Shown here: positions 26,543-38,122 of the stretch, one piece after another
Layout: every line of letters starts with the position of its first letter
Position numbering within the stretch: the stretch's first letter is position 1
Source of the DNA: Streptomyces sp. DvalAA-43
GTDB taxonomy: Bacteria; Actinomycetota; Actinomycetes; Streptomycetales; Streptomycetaceae
DNA: 64,000 nt
NCBI RefSeq assembly: GCF_900091725.1
Contig: NZ_FMBW01000026.1
Location: 62,001-126,000 of the forward strand
Direction of reading: 5' to 3'
Notes under the pieces: generated by a model
What the model saw: the letters and a program-made list of their open reading frames with translations, nothing else
What the model was told of the DNA's origin: nothing
Database searches by the model: none
Position numbers and translations under genes: made by a program

Positions 26543-27564
26543 CCGAGCGTGAGAACGCGCACGAAGCCGAGCGCGAGCAAAAGGCCGAGCGCGAGCAAGA
26601 AGTCGAGCGCGAGCAAGAAGTCGAGCACGACGGCACCGACCGAGCAGACGGAGCAGGACACGTGAGTACGGGCACCACCATCGAGACGAGCGACGGGAAC
26701 GCGACCATTCCCGAGCTGGTGATCATCTCGGGGATGTCGGGCGCCGGCCGCAGCACGGCCGCAAAGTGCCTGGAGGACCTCGGCTGGTTCGTCGTCGACA
26801 ACCTCCCGCCCGCCCTTATCCCCACCATGGTCGAGCTCGGCGCCCGCTCGCAGGGCAACGTGGCGCGGATCGCCGTCGTCGTCGACGTCCGGGGGCGCCG
26901 CTTCTTCGACAATCTCCGCGACTCCCTCGCCGACCTGGAGTCCAAGCACGTCACCCGGCGGATCGTCTTCCTGGAGTCCTCCGACGACGCCCTCGTCCGC
27001 CGCTTCGAATCGGTCCGCCGCCCGCACCCCCTCCAGGGCGACGGCCGGATCGTCGACGGCATCGCCGCCGAACGCGACCTGCTGCGCGAGCTGCGCGGCG
27101 ACGCCGACCTGGTGATCGACACCTCCAGCCTCAACGTGCACGAGCTGCGCGCCAAGATGGACGCCCAGTTCGCCGGCGACGAGGAGCCGGAGCTCCGCGC
27201 CACGGTGATGTCGTTCGGCTTCAAGTACGGCCTGCCGGTCGACGCCGACCTGGTGGTCGACTGCCGCTTCCTGCCCAACCCGCACTGGGTCCCCGAGCTC
27301 CGCCCGTTCACCGGGCTCAACGAGGAGGTCTCCGCCTACGTCTTCGACCAGCCCGGCGCCAAGGAGTTCCTCAACCAGTACACGGAACTGCTCCAGCTCA
27401 TCGCCGCCGGGTACCGCCGCGAGGGCAAGCGCTACGTGACGATCGCCGTCGGCTGCACCGGCGGCAAGCACCGTTCGGTCGCCATGTCCGAGAAGCTGGC
27501 GGCCCGGCTCGCGACCGAAGGCATCGAGACCGTCCTCGTCCACCGGGACATGGGGCGCGAGTGA
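26539..27564 (+). CDS. rapZ: RNase adapter RapZ / nucleotide-binding protein
   Basis: A 341-residue P-loop protein: Walker [20 protein letters not shown] near residue 65, [10 protein letters not shown], and the conserved C-terminal domain ([47 protein letters not shown]). It overlaps uvrC by 4 bp (ATGA). In other bacteria RapZ controls amino-sugar synthesis; in actinomycetes the rapZ-yvcK-whiA order is conserved. The first ~58 residues are an unusual charged extension containing EREQ(K/E)(A/V) hexapeptide repeats (residues ~11-29). An internal GTG at 26662 (VSTGTT) could be an alternative start without the repeats. Confidence 0.93.
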   Translation: MTERENAHEAEREQKAEREQEVEREQEVEHDGTDRADGAGHVSTGTTIETSDGNATIPELVIISGMSGAGRSTAAKCLEDLGWFVVDNLPPALIPTMVELGARSQGNVARIAVVVDVRGRRFFDNLRDSLADLESKHVTRRIVFLESSDDALVRRFESVRRPHPLQGDGRIVDGIAAERDLLRELRGDADLVIDTSSLNVHELRAKMDAQFAGDEEPELRATVMSFGFKYGLPVDADLVVDCRFLPNPHWVPELRPFTGLNEEVSAYVFDQPGAKEFLNQYTELLQLIAAGYRREGKRYVTIAVGCTGGKHRSVAMSEKLAARLATEGIETVLVHRDMGRE

Positions 27565-28595
27565 CCAGCCGCAACCTGCGCCTGCGGCGGCTGCGCAGGG
27601 CCGCCTCCGCGCTGTCCGGCCGCAAGCGCGGCGCACAGCCCAAGGTCGTCGCCCTCGGCGGCGGCATGGGCCTGTCCGCGTCGCTCACGTCGCTCCGCCG
27701 GATCACCGGCGATCTCACCGCCGTGGTCACCGTCGCCGACGACGGCGGCTCCAGCGGCCGGCTCCGCGAGGAGCTCGGCGTCCTGCCGCCCGGCGACCTG
27801 CGCAAGGCGCTCGCCGCCCTGTGCGGCGACGACGACTGGGGCCAGACCTGGGCCCGGGTGATCCAGCACCGCTTCCAGTCCAAGGGCGACCTGCACGAGC
27901 ACGCGGTCGGCAATCTGCTGATCGTCGCCCTCTGGGAGCAGCTCGGCGACCATGTCCAGGCTCTCGACCTGGTCGGCAGCCTCCTCGGGGCGCAGGGCCG
28001 GGTGCTGCCCATGTCCGCCGTGCCGCTGGAGCTCCAGGCGCTCGTCCGGGGACACGACCCGGCCCGTCCGGACGACGTGGACACCGTGCGCGGACAGGCC
28101 ACCGTGGCGCTCACCCCCGGCGAGGTGCAGTCCGTCCACCTCGTCCCGCACGACCCGCCGGCCGTCCCCGAGGCCGTCGCCGCGGTCCTCGACGCGGACT
28201 GGGTGGTGCTCGGCCCGGGGTCCTGGTTCTCCTCCGTGATCCCGCACCTGCTCGTCCCCGAACTGCTCGACGCGCTCGTCGAGACCAAGGCCCGCAAGGT
28301 CCTCTCGCTCAACCTCGCACCGCAACCCGGTGAAACTGATGGCTTCTCCCCGCAGCGTCATTTGGAGGTTTTGGGACGACACGCCCCTAAACTCGCCCTG
28401 GACGTGGTGTTGGCCGACGAAGCCGCTGTGCCCGATCGTGAGTCCCTCGCCGATGCCGCCAAACGGCTCGGCGCCGCGGTCGAGCTGGCGCCGGTGGCCT
28501 CACCCGACGGCGTTCCGATTCACGACCCGGAGCTGTTGGCCGCCGCGTACGACCGTATTTTTCGGATGCATGGAAGGATCGGCCCATGGCGATGA
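27561..28595 (+). CDS. yvcK: YvcK/GlmR-family gluconeogenesis factor
   Basis: A 344-residue protein matching the YvcK (CofD-like) family: [65 protein letters not shown], and [21 protein letters not shown]. YvcK proteins bind UDP-GlcNAc and link carbon flux to cell-wall synthesis. The GTG at 27561 overlaps the rapZ stop (GTGA), and its 3' end overlaps whiA by 10 bp, so translation of the trio is coupled. Confidence 0.94.
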   Translation: MTSRNLRLRRLRRAASALSGRKRGAQPKVVALGGGMGLSASLTSLRRITGDLTAVVTVADDGGSSGRLREELGVLPPGDLRKALAALCGDDDWGQTWARVIQHRFQSKGDLHEHAVGNLLIVALWEQLGDHVQALDLVGSLLGAQGRVLPMSAVPLELQALVRGHDPARPDDVDTVRGQATVALTPGEVQSVHLVPHDPPAVPEAVAAVLDADWVVLGPGSWFSSVIPHLLVPELLDALVETKARKVLSLNLAPQPGETDGFSPQRHLEVLGRHAPKLALDVVLADEAAVPDRESLADAAKRLGAAVELAPVASPDGVPIHDPELLAAAYDRIFRMHGRIGPWR

Positions 28596-29575
28596 CGCCG
28601 GCGGTGAAGGACGAAATCTCTCGGCTTCCCGTGACCCGGACCTGCTGCAGGAAGGCAGAAGTTTCGGCGATTCTTCGGTTCGCGGGTGGGCTGCACCTGG
28701 TGAGCGGCCGGATCGTGATCGAGGCGGAACTGGACACCTCGATGGCGGCACGCCGGCTCAAGCGGGACATCCTGGAGATCTTCGGGCACAGCTCGGAGCT
28801 CATCGTGATGGCGCCCGGCGGGCTGCGCCGCGGCTCCCGCTACGTCGTACGGGTGGTGGCGGGCGGCGACCAGCTGGCCCGGCAGACCGGTCTCGTGGAC
28901 GGCCGCGGCCGCCCCATCCGCGGACTGCCCCCGCAGGTGGTCTCGGGGGCCACCTGCGATGCCGAGGCCGCCTGGCGCGGGGCCTTCCTCGCCCATGGCT
29001 CGCTCACCGAGCCGGGCCGCTCCTCCTCGCTGGAGGTGACCTGCCCCGGCCCGGAGGCGGCGCTCGCCCTGGTCGGCGCCGCGCGCCGGCTCTCCATCGC
29101 GGCCAAGGCCCGTGAGGTGCGCGGGGTGGACCGGGTCGTCGTCCGCGACGGCGACGCGATCGGCGCCCTGCTCACCCGGCTCGGCGCCCACGATTCGGTG
29201 CTGGCCTGGGAGGAACGGCGGATGCGCCGCGAGGTCCGCGCCACCGCCAACCGTCTGGCCAACTTCGACGACGCCAACCTGCGCCGTTCCGCGCGGGCCG
29301 CGGTCGCCGCGGGCGCCCGGGTGGGGCGCGCGCTGGAGATCCTGGGCGAGGAGGTGCCCGAGCACCTCGCGGCGGCCGGCCGGCTGCGCATGGAGCACAA
29401 GCAGGCGTCCCTGGAGGAGCTGGGCGCGCTCGCCGACCCGCCGCTGACCAAGGACGCGGTCGCCGGCCGGATCCGCCGGCTGCTGGCGATGGCCGACAAG
29501 CGGGCCCAGGACCTGGGTATCCCGGGCACCGAATCCACCCTCAGCGAGGAGCTCGCCGACGGCCTGGTGGGCTGA
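28586..29575 (+). CDS. whiA: sporulation regulator WhiA
   Basis: A 329-residue protein with the LAGLIDADG-like N-terminal domain ([32 protein letters not shown], then [20 protein letters not shown]) and the C-terminal helix-turn-helix ([35 protein letters not shown]). WhiA works with WhiB to stop hyphal growth and start sporulation septation in Streptomyces. A GGAAGGA site lies 7 nt before ATG 28586, inside yvcK; a second ATG at 28592 is possible. It is the last gene of the uvrC-rapZ-yvcK-whiA unit, closed by a strong hairpin. Confidence 0.97.
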   Translation: MAMTPAVKDEISRLPVTRTCCRKAEVSAILRFAGGLHLVSGRIVIEAELDTSMAARRLKRDILEIFGHSSELIVMAPGGLRRGSRYVVRVVAGGDQLARQTGLVDGRGRPIRGLPPQVVSGATCDAEAAWRGAFLAHGSLTEPGRSSSLEVTCPGPEAALALVGAARRLSIAAKAREVRGVDRVVVRDGDAIGALLTRLGAHDSVLAWEERRMRREVRATANRLANFDDANLRRSARAAVAAGARVGRALEILGEEVPEHLAAAGRLRMEHKQASLEELGALADPPLTKDAVAGRIRRLLAMADKRAQDLGIPGTESTLSEELADGLVG

Positions 29576-29674
29576 GCCCCGACGGCGGTGATTCCGGCCG
29601 GATCCGGGACGCGCGGAGCCTCCCGGGGTGTTGACGCTGCGTAATGGCGGCTGCGTGTGCGGCCGAGCGTTCGA

Positions 29675-29706
29675 AGGCCCGTACTCCTACCGAGGAGTAC
29701 GGGCCT
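29675..29706 (+). terminator. strong terminator after whiA
   Basis: AGGCCCGTACTCCT (29675-29688) and AGGAGTACGGGCCT (29693-29706) form a perfect 14-bp stem around ACCG. It separates the whiA operon from gap, whose own -10 may be TAGGGT at 29757-29762. Confidence 0.85.
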
Positions 29707-29820
29707 CGGCGGTTCTTACGGCCCCGCTCGATGTCACCCCGGGCCCCTCGGAGAGGTAGGGTCGGAGGCGGTCGGGGACATCTCATACAACTCGCCGGGG
29801 TGAAAGCCCCGCGTACCTAA

Positions 29821-30846
<1,026 letters not shown>

Positions 30847-30877
30847 CCGTCGAACCGGCAGGCACCTCGATGTGAGC

Positions 30878-30919
30878 ACGGGGCTCGAACAGCGCAACGA
30901 CGCGCCGTTCGGGCCCCGT
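30878..30919 (+). other. hairpin between gap and pgk
   Basis: ACGGGGCTCGAAC (30878-30890) pairs with GTTCGGGCCCCGT (30907-30919), one T-G wobble, 16-nt loop. It may be a partial terminator or mRNA stability element that lets gap be expressed above pgk. Confidence 0.55.
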
Positions 30920-30954
30920 CGCACGCTCTCCCGCCCTCCAAGGAGTCCAGCAAG

Positions 30955-32166
30955 ATGAAGACGATCGACGAACTGATCGCCGAAGGGGTCACCGGCAAGC
31001 GCGTATTCGTCCGCGCCGACCTCAACGTGCCGCTGAGCGGCACCACCATCACCGACGACGGCCGTATCCGTGCCGTCCAGCCGACCGTGGAGAAGCTCGT
31101 CGCGGCCGGCGCGCGGGTCGTCGTCGCCTCGCACCTGGGCCGCCCCAAGGGCGCCCCGGACCCGGCCTTCTCGCTGGCGCCCGCCGCCGCCCGCCTCGGT
31201 GAACTCATCGGCGCCGACGTGGCCTTCGCGACCGACACGGTCGGCGAGTCCGCCCGCGCCACGGTCGCCGCGCTGGGGAACGGCGAGGTCGCCGTCATCG
31301 AGAACCTCCGTTTCAACCCCGGTGAGACGTCCAAGGACGACGCCGAGCGCGGCGCGTTCGCCGACCAGCTCGCCGAGCTCGCCGACCTGTACGTGGGCGA
31401 CGGCTTCGGAGCCGTGCACCGCAAGCACGCCTCGGTCTTCGACCTCCCGGCCCGGCTGCCGCACGCCGCCGGTGACCTGATCGCCACCGAGGTCGGCGTC
31501 CTGAAGAAGCTCACCGAGAACGTCGCGCGTCCGTACGCCGTGGTGCTCGGCGGCTCCAAGGTCTCCGACAAGCTCGGCGTCATCGACCACCTCCTGGAGC
31601 GCGCCGACCGCATCCTGATCGGTGGCGGCATGGCGTACACCTTCCTCAAGGCCCAGGGCCACGAGGTCGGCAGCTCCCTCCTCCAGGAGGACCAGATCCC
31701 GGCGGTGCTGGAGTACCTCAGGCGCGCCGAGGACAAGGGCGTGGAGTTCGTGCTCCCCGTCGACGTCGTGGTCTCCGAGCAGTTCCCGGACCTCAAGGCC
31801 AAGGCCCCGACCGAGCACCGCACGGTGCCCGCGGACGCCATGCCGGCCGGGTTCATCGGCCTGGACAACGGCCCCGAGACCAACAAGCTGTACGCATCGA
31901 AGCTCGCCGACGCGGCCACCGTCTTCTGGAACGGCCCGATGGGCGTCTTCGAGCACCCCGACTACGCCGAGGGCACCCGGGCCGTCGCCCAGGCCCTCGT
32001 CGACTCCTCGGGCTTCAGTGTCGTCGGCGGTGGCGACTCCGCCGCGGCCGTCCGCACCCTGGGCTTCGACGAGAATGCTTTCGGACACATCTCGACCGGT
32101 GGCGGTGCCAGCCTCGAATACCTCGAGGGCAAGACGCTTCCCGGCCTCGCCGCACTGGAGGACTGA
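30955..32166 (+). CDS. pgk: phosphoglycerate kinase
   Basis: A 403-residue glycolytic kinase making ATP from 1,3-bisphosphoglycerate. Diagnostic segments: [29 protein letters not shown], the hinge region [37 protein letters not shown], and [13 protein letters not shown] for nucleotide binding. An AAGGAG site lies 7 nt before the ATG. It is followed 6 bp later by tpiA. Confidence 0.98.
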   Translation: MKTIDELIAEGVTGKRVFVRADLNVPLSGTTITDDGRIRAVQPTVEKLVAAGARVVVASHLGRPKGAPDPAFSLAPAAARLGELIGADVAFATDTVGESARATVAALGNGEVAVIENLRFNPGETSKDDAERGAFADQLAELADLYVGDGFGAVHRKHASVFDLPARLPHAAGDLIATEVGVLKKLTENVARPYAVVLGGSKVSDKLGVIDHLLERADRILIGGGMAYTFLKAQGHEVGSSLLQEDQIPAVLEYLRRAEDKGVEFVLPVDVVVSEQFPDLKAKAPTEHRTVPADAMPAGFIGLDNGPETNKLYASKLADAATVFWNGPMGVFEHPDYAEGTRAVAQALVDSSGFSVVGGGDSAAAVRTLGFDENAFGHISTGGGASLEYLEGKTLPGLAALED

Positions 32167-32172
32167 CCTTTC

Positions 32173-32949
32173 ATGACCACTCGTACCCCGCTGATGGCGG
32201 GCAACTGGAAGATGAACCTCAACCACCTCGAGGCCATCGCCCACACCCAGAAGCTCGGCTTCGCGCTGACCGAGAAGGACTACGACGCCGTCGAGGTCGC
32301 CGTCCTGCCGCCCTTCACCGACCTGCGTTCCGTGCAGACCCTGGTCGAGGGCGACAAGCTGAAGATCAAGTACGGCGCCCAGGACATCTCGGCGCACGAC
32401 TCCGGCGCCTACACCGGTGAGATCTCCGGCCCGATGCTCGCCAAGCTGCGGTGCACCTATGTCGCGGTCGGCCACAGCGAGCGCCGTCAGTACCACGGCG
32501 AGACCGACGAGATCTGCAACGCCAAGGTGAAGGCCGCGTACAAGCACGGCCTGACCCCGATCCTCTGCATCGGTGAGGGCCTGGACGTCCGCAAGGCCGG
32601 TGACCAGGTCTCCTACACCCTCGCGCAGCTCGACGGCGGTCTGAAGGACGTCCCGGCCGAGCAGGCCGAGTCCATCGTGATCGCGTACGAGCCGGTCTGG
32701 GCCATCGGTACCGGTGAGGTCGCCACCCCCGAGGACGCCCAGGAGGTCTGCGGTGCGATCCGCCGCCGGCTGGCCGAGCTGTACTCGCAGGAGCTGGCCG
32801 ACGCCGTCCGGATCCAGTACGGCGGCTCGGTGAAGTCCGGCAACGTCGCCGCGATCATGGCGCAGCCGGACGTGGACGGTGCGCTGGTCGGCGGTGCCGC
32901 ACTGGACGCCGACGAGTTCGTCAAGATCGTCCGCTTCCGCGACCAGTGA
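32173..32949 (+). CDS. tpiA: triose-phosphate isomerase
   Basis: A 258-residue TIM barrel. [12 protein letters not shown] has the substrate Lys, [14 protein letters not shown] the catalytic His (~residue 98), and [22 protein letters not shown] the catalytic Glu (~residue 173). The phosphate-binding YGGSVKSGN and [12 protein letters not shown] are intact. It interconverts dihydroxyacetone phosphate and glyceraldehyde 3-phosphate. It lies 6 bp after pgk and is surely cotranscribed. Confidence 0.98.
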   Translation: MTTRTPLMAGNWKMNLNHLEAIAHTQKLGFALTEKDYDAVEVAVLPPFTDLRSVQTLVEGDKLKIKYGAQDISAHDSGAYTGEISGPMLAKLRCTYVAVGHSERRQYHGETDEICNAKVKAAYKHGLTPILCIGEGLDVRKAGDQVSYTLAQLDGGLKDVPAEQAESIVIAYEPVWAIGTGEVATPEDAQEVCGAIRRRLAELYSQELADAVRIQYGGSVKSGNVAAIMAQPDVDGALVGGAALDADEFVKIVRFRDQ

Positions 32950-32981
32950 GTATGCGGTAGCGCGGATCCGTCGTACCCTTG

Positions 32982-33016
32982 CGGGGGCCGTGGAGGGTGT
33001 AGCCTCCCGGCCCCCG
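32982..33016 (+). terminator. hairpin between tpiA and secG
   Basis: CGGGGGCC (32982-32989) pairs with GGCCCCCG (33009-33016); inside it GGAGGG can pair with CCTCCC. It is followed by TTGTTCGT, giving a terminator-like shape. Confidence 0.6.
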
Positions 33017-33064
33017 TTGTTCGTACATGCAGTCCAGAGGAATTCCGGAAAGTAGGGACCAGCC

Positions 33065-33301
33065 GTGATTTTGGCGTTCGAGATCGCCCTGATCGTCTTC
33101 AGCCTGCTGCTGATGCTGCTGGTGCTGATGCACAAGGGAAAGGGCGGCGGCCTCTCCGACATGTTCGGCGGCGGCATGCAGTCCTCGGTCGGCGGCTCCT
33201 CGGTCGCCGAGCGGAACCTCGACCGGATCACCGTGGTCGTCGGCCTGGCGTGGTTCGCGTGCATTGTTGTGCTTGGTCTGCTGATCAAGCTGGACAACTG
33301 A
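33065..33301 (+). CDS. secG: Sec translocon subunit SecG
   Basis: A 78-residue protein with two membrane helices (IALIVFSLLLMLLVLMH and ITVVVGLAWFACIVVLGLLI) separated by the conserved cytosolic Gly-rich loop KGKGGGLSDMFGGGMQSSVGGSSVAERNLDR. SecG assists SecYE/SecA-driven protein export. GTG start. Its position after tpiA is conserved in many actinomycetes. Confidence 0.95.
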   Translation: MILAFEIALIVFSLLLMLLVLMHKGKGGGLSDMFGGGMQSSVGGSSVAERNLDRITVVVGLAWFACIVVLGLLIKLDN

Positions 33302-33410
33302 CCCGTCGTACGCGATTCCCGGTGACGGTGTAACTCCTTTCACTGGACGCGCGTTGGGCCTTACGTAGACTGGGGCATCTTCGAGCACCATCACGCAGGG
33401 AGTTACGACC

Positions 33411-33746
33411 GTGGCAAGTGGCAACGCGATCCGGGGAAGCCGGGTCGGAGCGGGGCCGATGGGGGAGGCCGAGCGCGGCGAGTCCGCGCCTCGCCTCCGC
33501 ATCTCCTTCTGGTGCTCGAACGGGCACGAGACGCAGCCGAGCTTCGCCAGTGACGCGCAGGTACCGGAGACTTGGGACTGCCCGCGCTGCGGCTTCCCGG
33601 CCGGCCAGGACCGGGACAGCCCCCCGGACCCGCCGCGCACCGAGCCGTACAAGACACACCTCGCGTACGTACGGGAACGGCGCAGCGACGCGGACGGCGA
33701 GGCGATCCTCGCCGAGGCCCTGGCGAAACTCCGGGGCGAAATCTAG
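33411..33746 (+). CDS. rbpA: RNA polymerase-binding protein RbpA
   Basis: A 111-residue actinobacterial transcription factor that binds RNA polymerase holoenzyme with HrdB-type sigma factors and stabilises the open complex. The N-terminal tail has [19 protein letters not shown]. The core domain has zinc-type cysteines in [14 protein letters not shown] and CPRCGFPAG, and the C-terminal sigma-interaction part is [31 protein letters not shown] start at 33411 with AGGGAG upstream. A likely -10 TAGACT lies at 33366-33371. No clear sigma-R promoter (GGAAT-N18-GTT) was found. Confidence 0.96.
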   Translation: MASGNAIRGSRVGAGPMGEAERGESAPRLRISFWCSNGHETQPSFASDAQVPETWDCPRCGFPAGQDRDSPPDPPRTEPYKTHLAYVRERRSDADGEAILAEALAKLRGEI

Positions 33747-33753
33747 AAGTTCA

Positions 33754-33826
33754 CCGGCCGGGCACCCACAGGGTGTCCGGCCGGGCCGCTTCCGGGCCTG
33801 TCCGGCCCAGATCCGCCGGACGGGCC
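33754..33826 (+). terminator. tandem terminators after rbpA
   Basis: The first stem is CCGGCCGGGCACCC (33754-33767) with GGGTGTCCGGCCGG (33771-33784) around ACA. The second is GGCCTGTCCGG (33795-33805) with CCGGACGGGCC (33816-33826), followed by TTT. A possible pgi -10 (TAGGTT) lies at 33876-33881. Confidence 0.8.
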
Positions 33827-33934
33827 TTTGCCGTGCCGCGGGTCTGCATTTGTCTCGTCGGCCCTTCTGATCAATTAGGTTGGAGGTGCAGCGGGGCATC
33901 TGCAGGCACGAGAAGAATTGGGCTGATATCCGGG

Positions 33935-35587
33935 ATGAATACACGAAGCCGCACCAGGCTCAACCAGACGCCCGAGTGGACCGCTCTGGGCAAGCACCGT
34001 GAGCAGCTGGGAACGACACATCTGCGAGAGCTCTTCGCGGACGATCCGCAGCGCGGTACCGGATTCACCCTCCGGGTCGGCGATCTTCATGTCGATTACT
34101 CCAAGCACCTGGTCACCGACGAGACGCTGCGGCTGCTGCGCGAGCTCGCCGCCGCCACCGGGGTGGCCGAGCTGCGGGACGCGATGTTCCGCGGCGAGAA
34201 GATCAACACCACCGAGGACCGCGCCGTCCTGCACACCGCGCTGCGTGCCCCGCGCGACGCCGTGATCGAGGTCGACGGAGAGAACGTGGTGCCGGGTGTG
34301 CACGCCGTGCTGGACAAGATGGCGGCGTTCTCCGACCGGGTCAGGTCGGGGGAGTGGACCGGTCACACCGGCAGGCGCATCAAGAACGTCGTCAACATCG
34401 GCATCGGCGGTTCCGACCTCGGCCCCGCCATGGCGTACGAGGTGCTGCGTTCCTTCACGGACCGCGAGCTGACCGTCCGCTTCGTGTCGAACGTCGACGG
34501 CGCCGACCTCCACGAGGCGGTACGTGATCTCGACCCGGCCGAGACGCTCTTCGTCATCGCGTCGAAGACCTTCACCACGATCGAGACCATCACCAACGCC
34601 ACCTCCGCCCGCAACTGGCTGCTGACCGGCCTGAACGCCGGTCAGGACGCGGTCGCCAAGCACTTCGTGGCGCTGTCCACGAATGCCGGGAAGGTCGCCG
34701 AGTTCGGCATCGACACCGCCAACATGTTCGAGTTCTGGGACTGGGTCGGCGGTCGCTACTCGTACGACTCCGCCATCGGCCTCTCGCTGATGATCGCCAT
34801 CGGCCCGGACCGGTTCCGCGAGATGCTCGACGGCTTCCACCTGGTCGACGAGCACTTCCGCACCGCCCCCGCCGAGGAGAACGTCCCGCTGCTGCTGGGC
34901 CTGTTGGGCGTCTGGTACGGCGCGTTCTTCGACGCCCAGTCGCACGCCGTGCTGCCGTACAGCCACTATCTGTCCAAGTTCACCGCGTACTTGCAGCAGC
35001 TGGACATGGAGTCCAACGGCAAGTCCGTGGACCGGGACGGAAATCCGGTCGACTGGCAGACCGGACCGGTCGTCTGGGGCACCCCCGGCACCAACGGTCA
35101 GCACGCCTACTATCAGCTGATCCACCAGGGCACCAAGGTCATCCCGGCCGACTTCATCGGCTTCGCCGAGCCGGTCGCCGACCTGCTGCCCGGCCTGGTC
35201 GCCCAGCACGATCTGCTGATGGCCAACTTCTTCGCCCAGACCCAGGCGCTGGCCTTCGGCAAGACGCCGGACGAGGTCCGTGCCGAGGGCGTCGCCGAGG
35301 AGCTGGTGCCGCACAAGACCTTCAAGGGCAACCACCCGACCACGACGATCCTCGCCGACCGGCTGACCCCGTCCGTCCTCGGCCAGCTGATCGCGCTGTA
35401 CGAGCACAAGGTCTTCGTCCAGGGCGCCGTCTGGAACATCGACTCCTTCGACCAGTGGGGCGTCGAGCTCGGCAAGGTCCTCGCCAAGAAGATCGAGCCG
35501 GTGCTCACCGGAGGCGAGGGGGGCGAGCAGCTGGACAGCTCGACCGCCGCGCTCGTCGAGGCGTACCGCGCCCGCCGGGGGCGCTGA
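33935..35587 (+). CDS. pgi: glucose-6-phosphate isomerase
   Basis: A 550-residue enzyme joining glycolysis and the pentose-phosphate pathway. It has [21 protein letters not shown], the SIS-type [13 protein letters not shown], the signature [37 protein letters not shown] and the C-terminal [18 protein letters not shown]. The ATG at 33935 gives the conserved start ([17 protein letters not shown]). It stands on the opposite strand from the zwf operon, separated from it by the PH-domain and VOC genes. Confidence 0.97.
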   Translation: MNTRSRTRLNQTPEWTALGKHREQLGTTHLRELFADDPQRGTGFTLRVGDLHVDYSKHLVTDETLRLLRELAAATGVAELRDAMFRGEKINTTEDRAVLHTALRAPRDAVIEVDGENVVPGVHAVLDKMAAFSDRVRSGEWTGHTGRRIKNVVNIGIGGSDLGPAMAYEVLRSFTDRELTVRFVSNVDGADLHEAVRDLDPAETLFVIASKTFTTIETITNATSARNWLLTGLNAGQDAVAKHFVALSTNAGKVAEFGIDTANMFEFWDWVGGRYSYDSAIGLSLMIAIGPDRFREMLDGFHLVDEHFRTAPAEENVPLLLGLLGVWYGAFFDAQSHAVLPYSHYLSKFTAYLQQLDMESNGKSVDRDGNPVDWQTGPVVWGTPGTNGQHAYYQLIHQGTKVIPADFIGFAEPVADLLPGLVAQHDLLMANFFAQTQALAFGKTPDEVRAEGVAEELVPHKTFKGNHPTTTILADRLTPSVLGQLIALYEHKVFVQGAVWNIDSFDQWGVELGKVLAKKIEPVLTGGEGGEQLDSSTAALVEAYRARRGR

Positions 35588-35591
35588 GCCG

Positions 35592-36095
35592 ATGACCACG
35601 GGGGAGGGGACGGTGCGGCTGCGGCCGCCGAACAACACGCTGGATCCGAGGGCCGTGGGGTGGTGGCGGGCCCAGTGGCTGCTGCTGACCGCCGCCCCCG
35701 TGGTCGTCCTGGCCCTGCTGGGCGCGCTCATCGCACCCGCCAGGTTCTGGCTGCTGCTGCCCGCCGCGGTCCTCGCGGTCCTCGGCACCGGCTGCGCCGT
35801 CCTCCTCCCCGCCTGGTGGTTCCGCACCCACCGCTGGGAGGTCACCGACGAAGCGGTGTATGTCAGGACCGGGGTCTTCCGGCAGGAGTGGCGGATCGCC
35901 CCGATGTCCCGGATCCAGACCGTGGACACCGTGCGCGGACCGCTCGAACAGCTCTACCGGCTCGCCACGGTCACCGTGACCACCGCGTCGGCCAAGGGCG
36001 CGGTGCGGATCGAGGGCCTCGACCACGAGACGGCGGCCGGCCTGGCCGAGCGGCTGACCCGGATCACCCAGGACACCCCCGGGGACGCCACATGA
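35592..36095 (+). CDS. bacterial PH-domain (YdbS-like) membrane protein
   Basis: A 167-residue protein starting 4 bp after pgi. It has two membrane helices (residues ~27-70) followed by one bPH2 domain (WEVTDEAVYVRTGVFRQEWRIAPMSRIQTVDTVRGPLEQLYRLATVTVTTAS). Its stop overlaps the next gene's start (ATGA), and that gene is YdbT-like, so the two form the typical YdbS-YdbT pair. The molecular role of these pairs is not settled; membrane-homeostasis or antimicrobial-resistance roles have been proposed. Confidence 0.88.
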   Translation: MTTGEGTVRLRPPNNTLDPRAVGWWRAQWLLLTAAPVVVLALLGALIAPARFWLLLPAAVLAVLGTGCAVLLPAWWFRTHRWEVTDEAVYVRTGVFRQEWRIAPMSRIQTVDTVRGPLEQLYRLATVTVTTASAKGAVRIEGLDHETAAGLAERLTRITQDTPGDAT

Positions 36096-37678
36096 GCTCC
36101 GAGGCGGCGCTCTCCCCCTCCCCGGAAGCCGGGGACGACCGGGACCGGAGCCACGCCCAGGGCCCCGGCGCGGCCGCCCCGGCCGACTGGCGGCGGCTGG
36201 ACCGGCGCACGGTCCTCGCCAGCGCGCTCGTCACCGGCGGGGTGGTGGCCGGAGCGGCCGTGCCCACCACGCTCGGCCTGTCCGGGCGCCTCGGCTTCGG
36301 GGCCGCCGTCGCCTGGGTCCTCACCGGCTCCCTCCTGCTGATCGGTTCCGCGGCGGGCGGCGACTACGTACGGTGGCGCCGCACCCGCTACCGCATCGGC
36401 GCCGAGCGGGTCGAGCTCCACACCGGGCTGTTCCTGGTCAAGAAGCGCTCGCTGGCCCGGGAGCGCATCCGCAGCGTCGACCTCACCGCCCATCTGCTGC
36501 AACGGATCCTCGGCCTGGTCACCGTCCGCATCGGCACCGGCGAGCACTCCGGCAACGACTCCACCCTGGAACTCGACCCGGTCACCCGGCCCGAGGGCGA
36601 ACGGCTCCGCCGCGCACTGCTGGAACGCGCGGCCGCCGGCTCCCCGGGCACCCATCGCGAGGGCGAGCTCGCCGCCCTCGACCCGCGCTGGATCCGCTAC
36701 GCACCGGTCTCGTTCGTCGCCCCCGCGCTCGGCTGCGCGGCGGGCGGCGCGGTGCTCCAGGTCAGCGACTGGTTCGGGGCGCAGGGGCAGGTGATCGAGT
36801 GGATCGGCGAGCGCTTCCGGGACACCTCGCTGCTCACCATGATCGTGCTCCTCGCCCTCGCCGCGGTGGTCGCCGGGGTCGTCGGCGCGCTCGGTCTGTG
36901 GGTCGAGATGTGGTGGAACTACCGGCTGGAGCGCGAGCCCGGCGGCACCCTGCGCATCCGGCGCGGACTGCTCACCTCCCGGTCCGTCTCCATCGAGGAG
37001 AGGCGGCTGCGCGGGGTCGACCTCGTCGAACCGCTCGGCATCCGGACCTTCGGCGCGGCCCGGGTCGACGCGATCACCACCGGACTCGTCAAGGACGACG
37101 AGGAGCAGCACGGCGACCACAACACCCTGCTGCCCGCCGTGCCCAGGCGGGTCGCCGACGCGGTGGCCGCGGACGTCCTGCGCGAGACCACGTCCCCGAC
37201 CGGAGCCCCGCTGACCGCACACCCCCTCGCGGCCCGCGGCCGCAGGCTGCGCCGGGCATGCTGGGCCGTCGGGGCCCCGGTCTCCGTCCTGGCCCTGCTG
37301 GGCGCGCTGCTGACCCCGGTCCTGCTCTGGACCGCGCTCGGCTGTGCCGTCGTGGGGCTGCCGGTCGGCGTCCTCCTGGCCCGGGACGCCTACCGCGGCC
37401 TCGGGCACGCCGTCAGCGGCGACTACCTGGTGGTGAGGGCGGGTACGGTCCGGCGCTCGACCGCCGCGCTGGAGCGGGCCGGGGTCATCGGCTGGACCGT
37501 CCGGCAGACGTACTTCCAGCGGCGGTCCGGGGTGCTGAGCGTCACCGCGACGACGGCCGCCGGAGCGGGCGCGTACACGGCGCACGACACCGGTGTGAGC
37601 CAGGGGCTCGGCTTCGCCGCCGAGGCCGTGCCCGGCCTGCTGGAGCCCTTCCTGGAGCGCGTCCCGCCCTTGGGCTGA
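36092..37678 (+). CDS. multi-PH-domain (YdbT-like) membrane protein
   Basis: A 528-residue protein with three hydrophobic helix pairs, each followed by a bPH2 domain: YRIGAERVELHTGLFLVKKRSLARERIRSVDL, TLRIRRGLLTSRSVSIEERRLRGVDLVEP, and DYLVVRAGTVRRSTAALERAGVIGWTVRQTYFQRR. The N-terminal ~30 residues are polar. The ATG at 36092 overlaps the preceding YdbS-like gene. It is convergent with the VOC gene only 6 bp away. Confidence 0.87.
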   Translation: MSSEAALSPSPEAGDDRDRSHAQGPGAAAPADWRRLDRRTVLASALVTGGVVAGAAVPTTLGLSGRLGFGAAVAWVLTGSLLLIGSAAGGDYVRWRRTRYRIGAERVELHTGLFLVKKRSLARERIRSVDLTAHLLQRILGLVTVRIGTGEHSGNDSTLELDPVTRPEGERLRRALLERAAAGSPGTHREGELAALDPRWIRYAPVSFVAPALGCAAGGAVLQVSDWFGAQGQVIEWIGERFRDTSLLTMIVLLALAAVVAGVVGALGLWVEMWWNYRLEREPGGTLRIRRGLLTSRSVSIEERRLRGVDLVEPLGIRTFGAARVDAITTGLVKDDEEQHGDHNTLLPAVPRRVADAVAADVLRETTSPTGAPLTAHPLAARGRRLRRACWAVGAPVSVLALLGALLTPVLLWTALGCAVVGLPVGVLLARDAYRGLGHAVSGDYLVVRAGTVRRSTAALERAGVIGWTVRQTYFQRRSGVLSVTATTAAGAGAYTAHDTGVSQGLGFAAEAVPGLLEPFLERVPPLG

Positions 37679-37684
37679 CCCGGG

Positions 37685-38044
37685 TCAGCCGCGCGTGGTG
37701 TCGATCACGCAGAAGCGATTGCCCTCGGGGTCCGCCAGTACGACGAAGTCCGGGTCGTCCGGGTACAGATCCCAGTCGACCCGCACCGCGCCGAGCGCGA
37801 TCAGCCGGTCCACCTCGGCGTCCTGCTTCCCGGTGTACAGATCGAGGTGGACCCGGGGGACCTCCTGCACCGGCGCGTCGCTGCGCCCCAGGGCCAGCCC
37901 GACGCCGGATCCCTCGGCCGGGACCAGCACCACCCAGTCGTCCTCCGCCGGCTCGCGCTCGACGAGGCCGAGCGCCGCCTTCCAGAACTGCGCCGCCCGC
38001 CGTACGTCCGACGCACCCATCACCACGGTTCCGATACGCACCAT
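37685..38044 (-). CDS. VOC-family (glyoxalase/bleomycin-resistance fold) protein
   Basis: A 119-residue protein with the two beta-alpha-beta3 modules of vicinal oxygen chelate proteins: IGTVVMGASDVRRAAQFWKAALG, and RVHLDLYTGKQDAEVDRLIALGAVRV ... FVVLADPEGNRFCVID. The His and Glu metal positions are only partly conserved (HLDLY retains the His), so it may be a binding protein rather than an enzyme. Substrate unknown. Confidence 0.85.
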   Translation of the reverse strand: MVRIGTVVMGASDVRRAAQFWKAALGLVEREPAEDDWVVLVPAEGSGVGLALGRSDAPVQEVPRVHLDLYTGKQDAEVDRLIALGAVRVDWDLYPDDPDFVVLADPEGNRFCVIDTTRG

Positions 38045-38122
38045 GGGCCGAGTCTTCCACGCGGCAGGCCCGGCCGCTCCGAGGAGCGAACCGGGCCTGT
38101 GCGTCGGCGTACTGACGGTCGA

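Noticed and set aside
30878..30919. gap-pgk hairpin as a full terminator
   Set aside because: A 16-nt loop, no T tract, and an otherwise continuous glycolytic gene order make a stability or partial-attenuation element more likely.
33301..33410. GGGAAT-like element near rbpA as a sigma-R promoter
   Set aside because: It lies on the wrong strand and the distance to a GTT is 16 rather than 18-19; no gene starts on that strand here.
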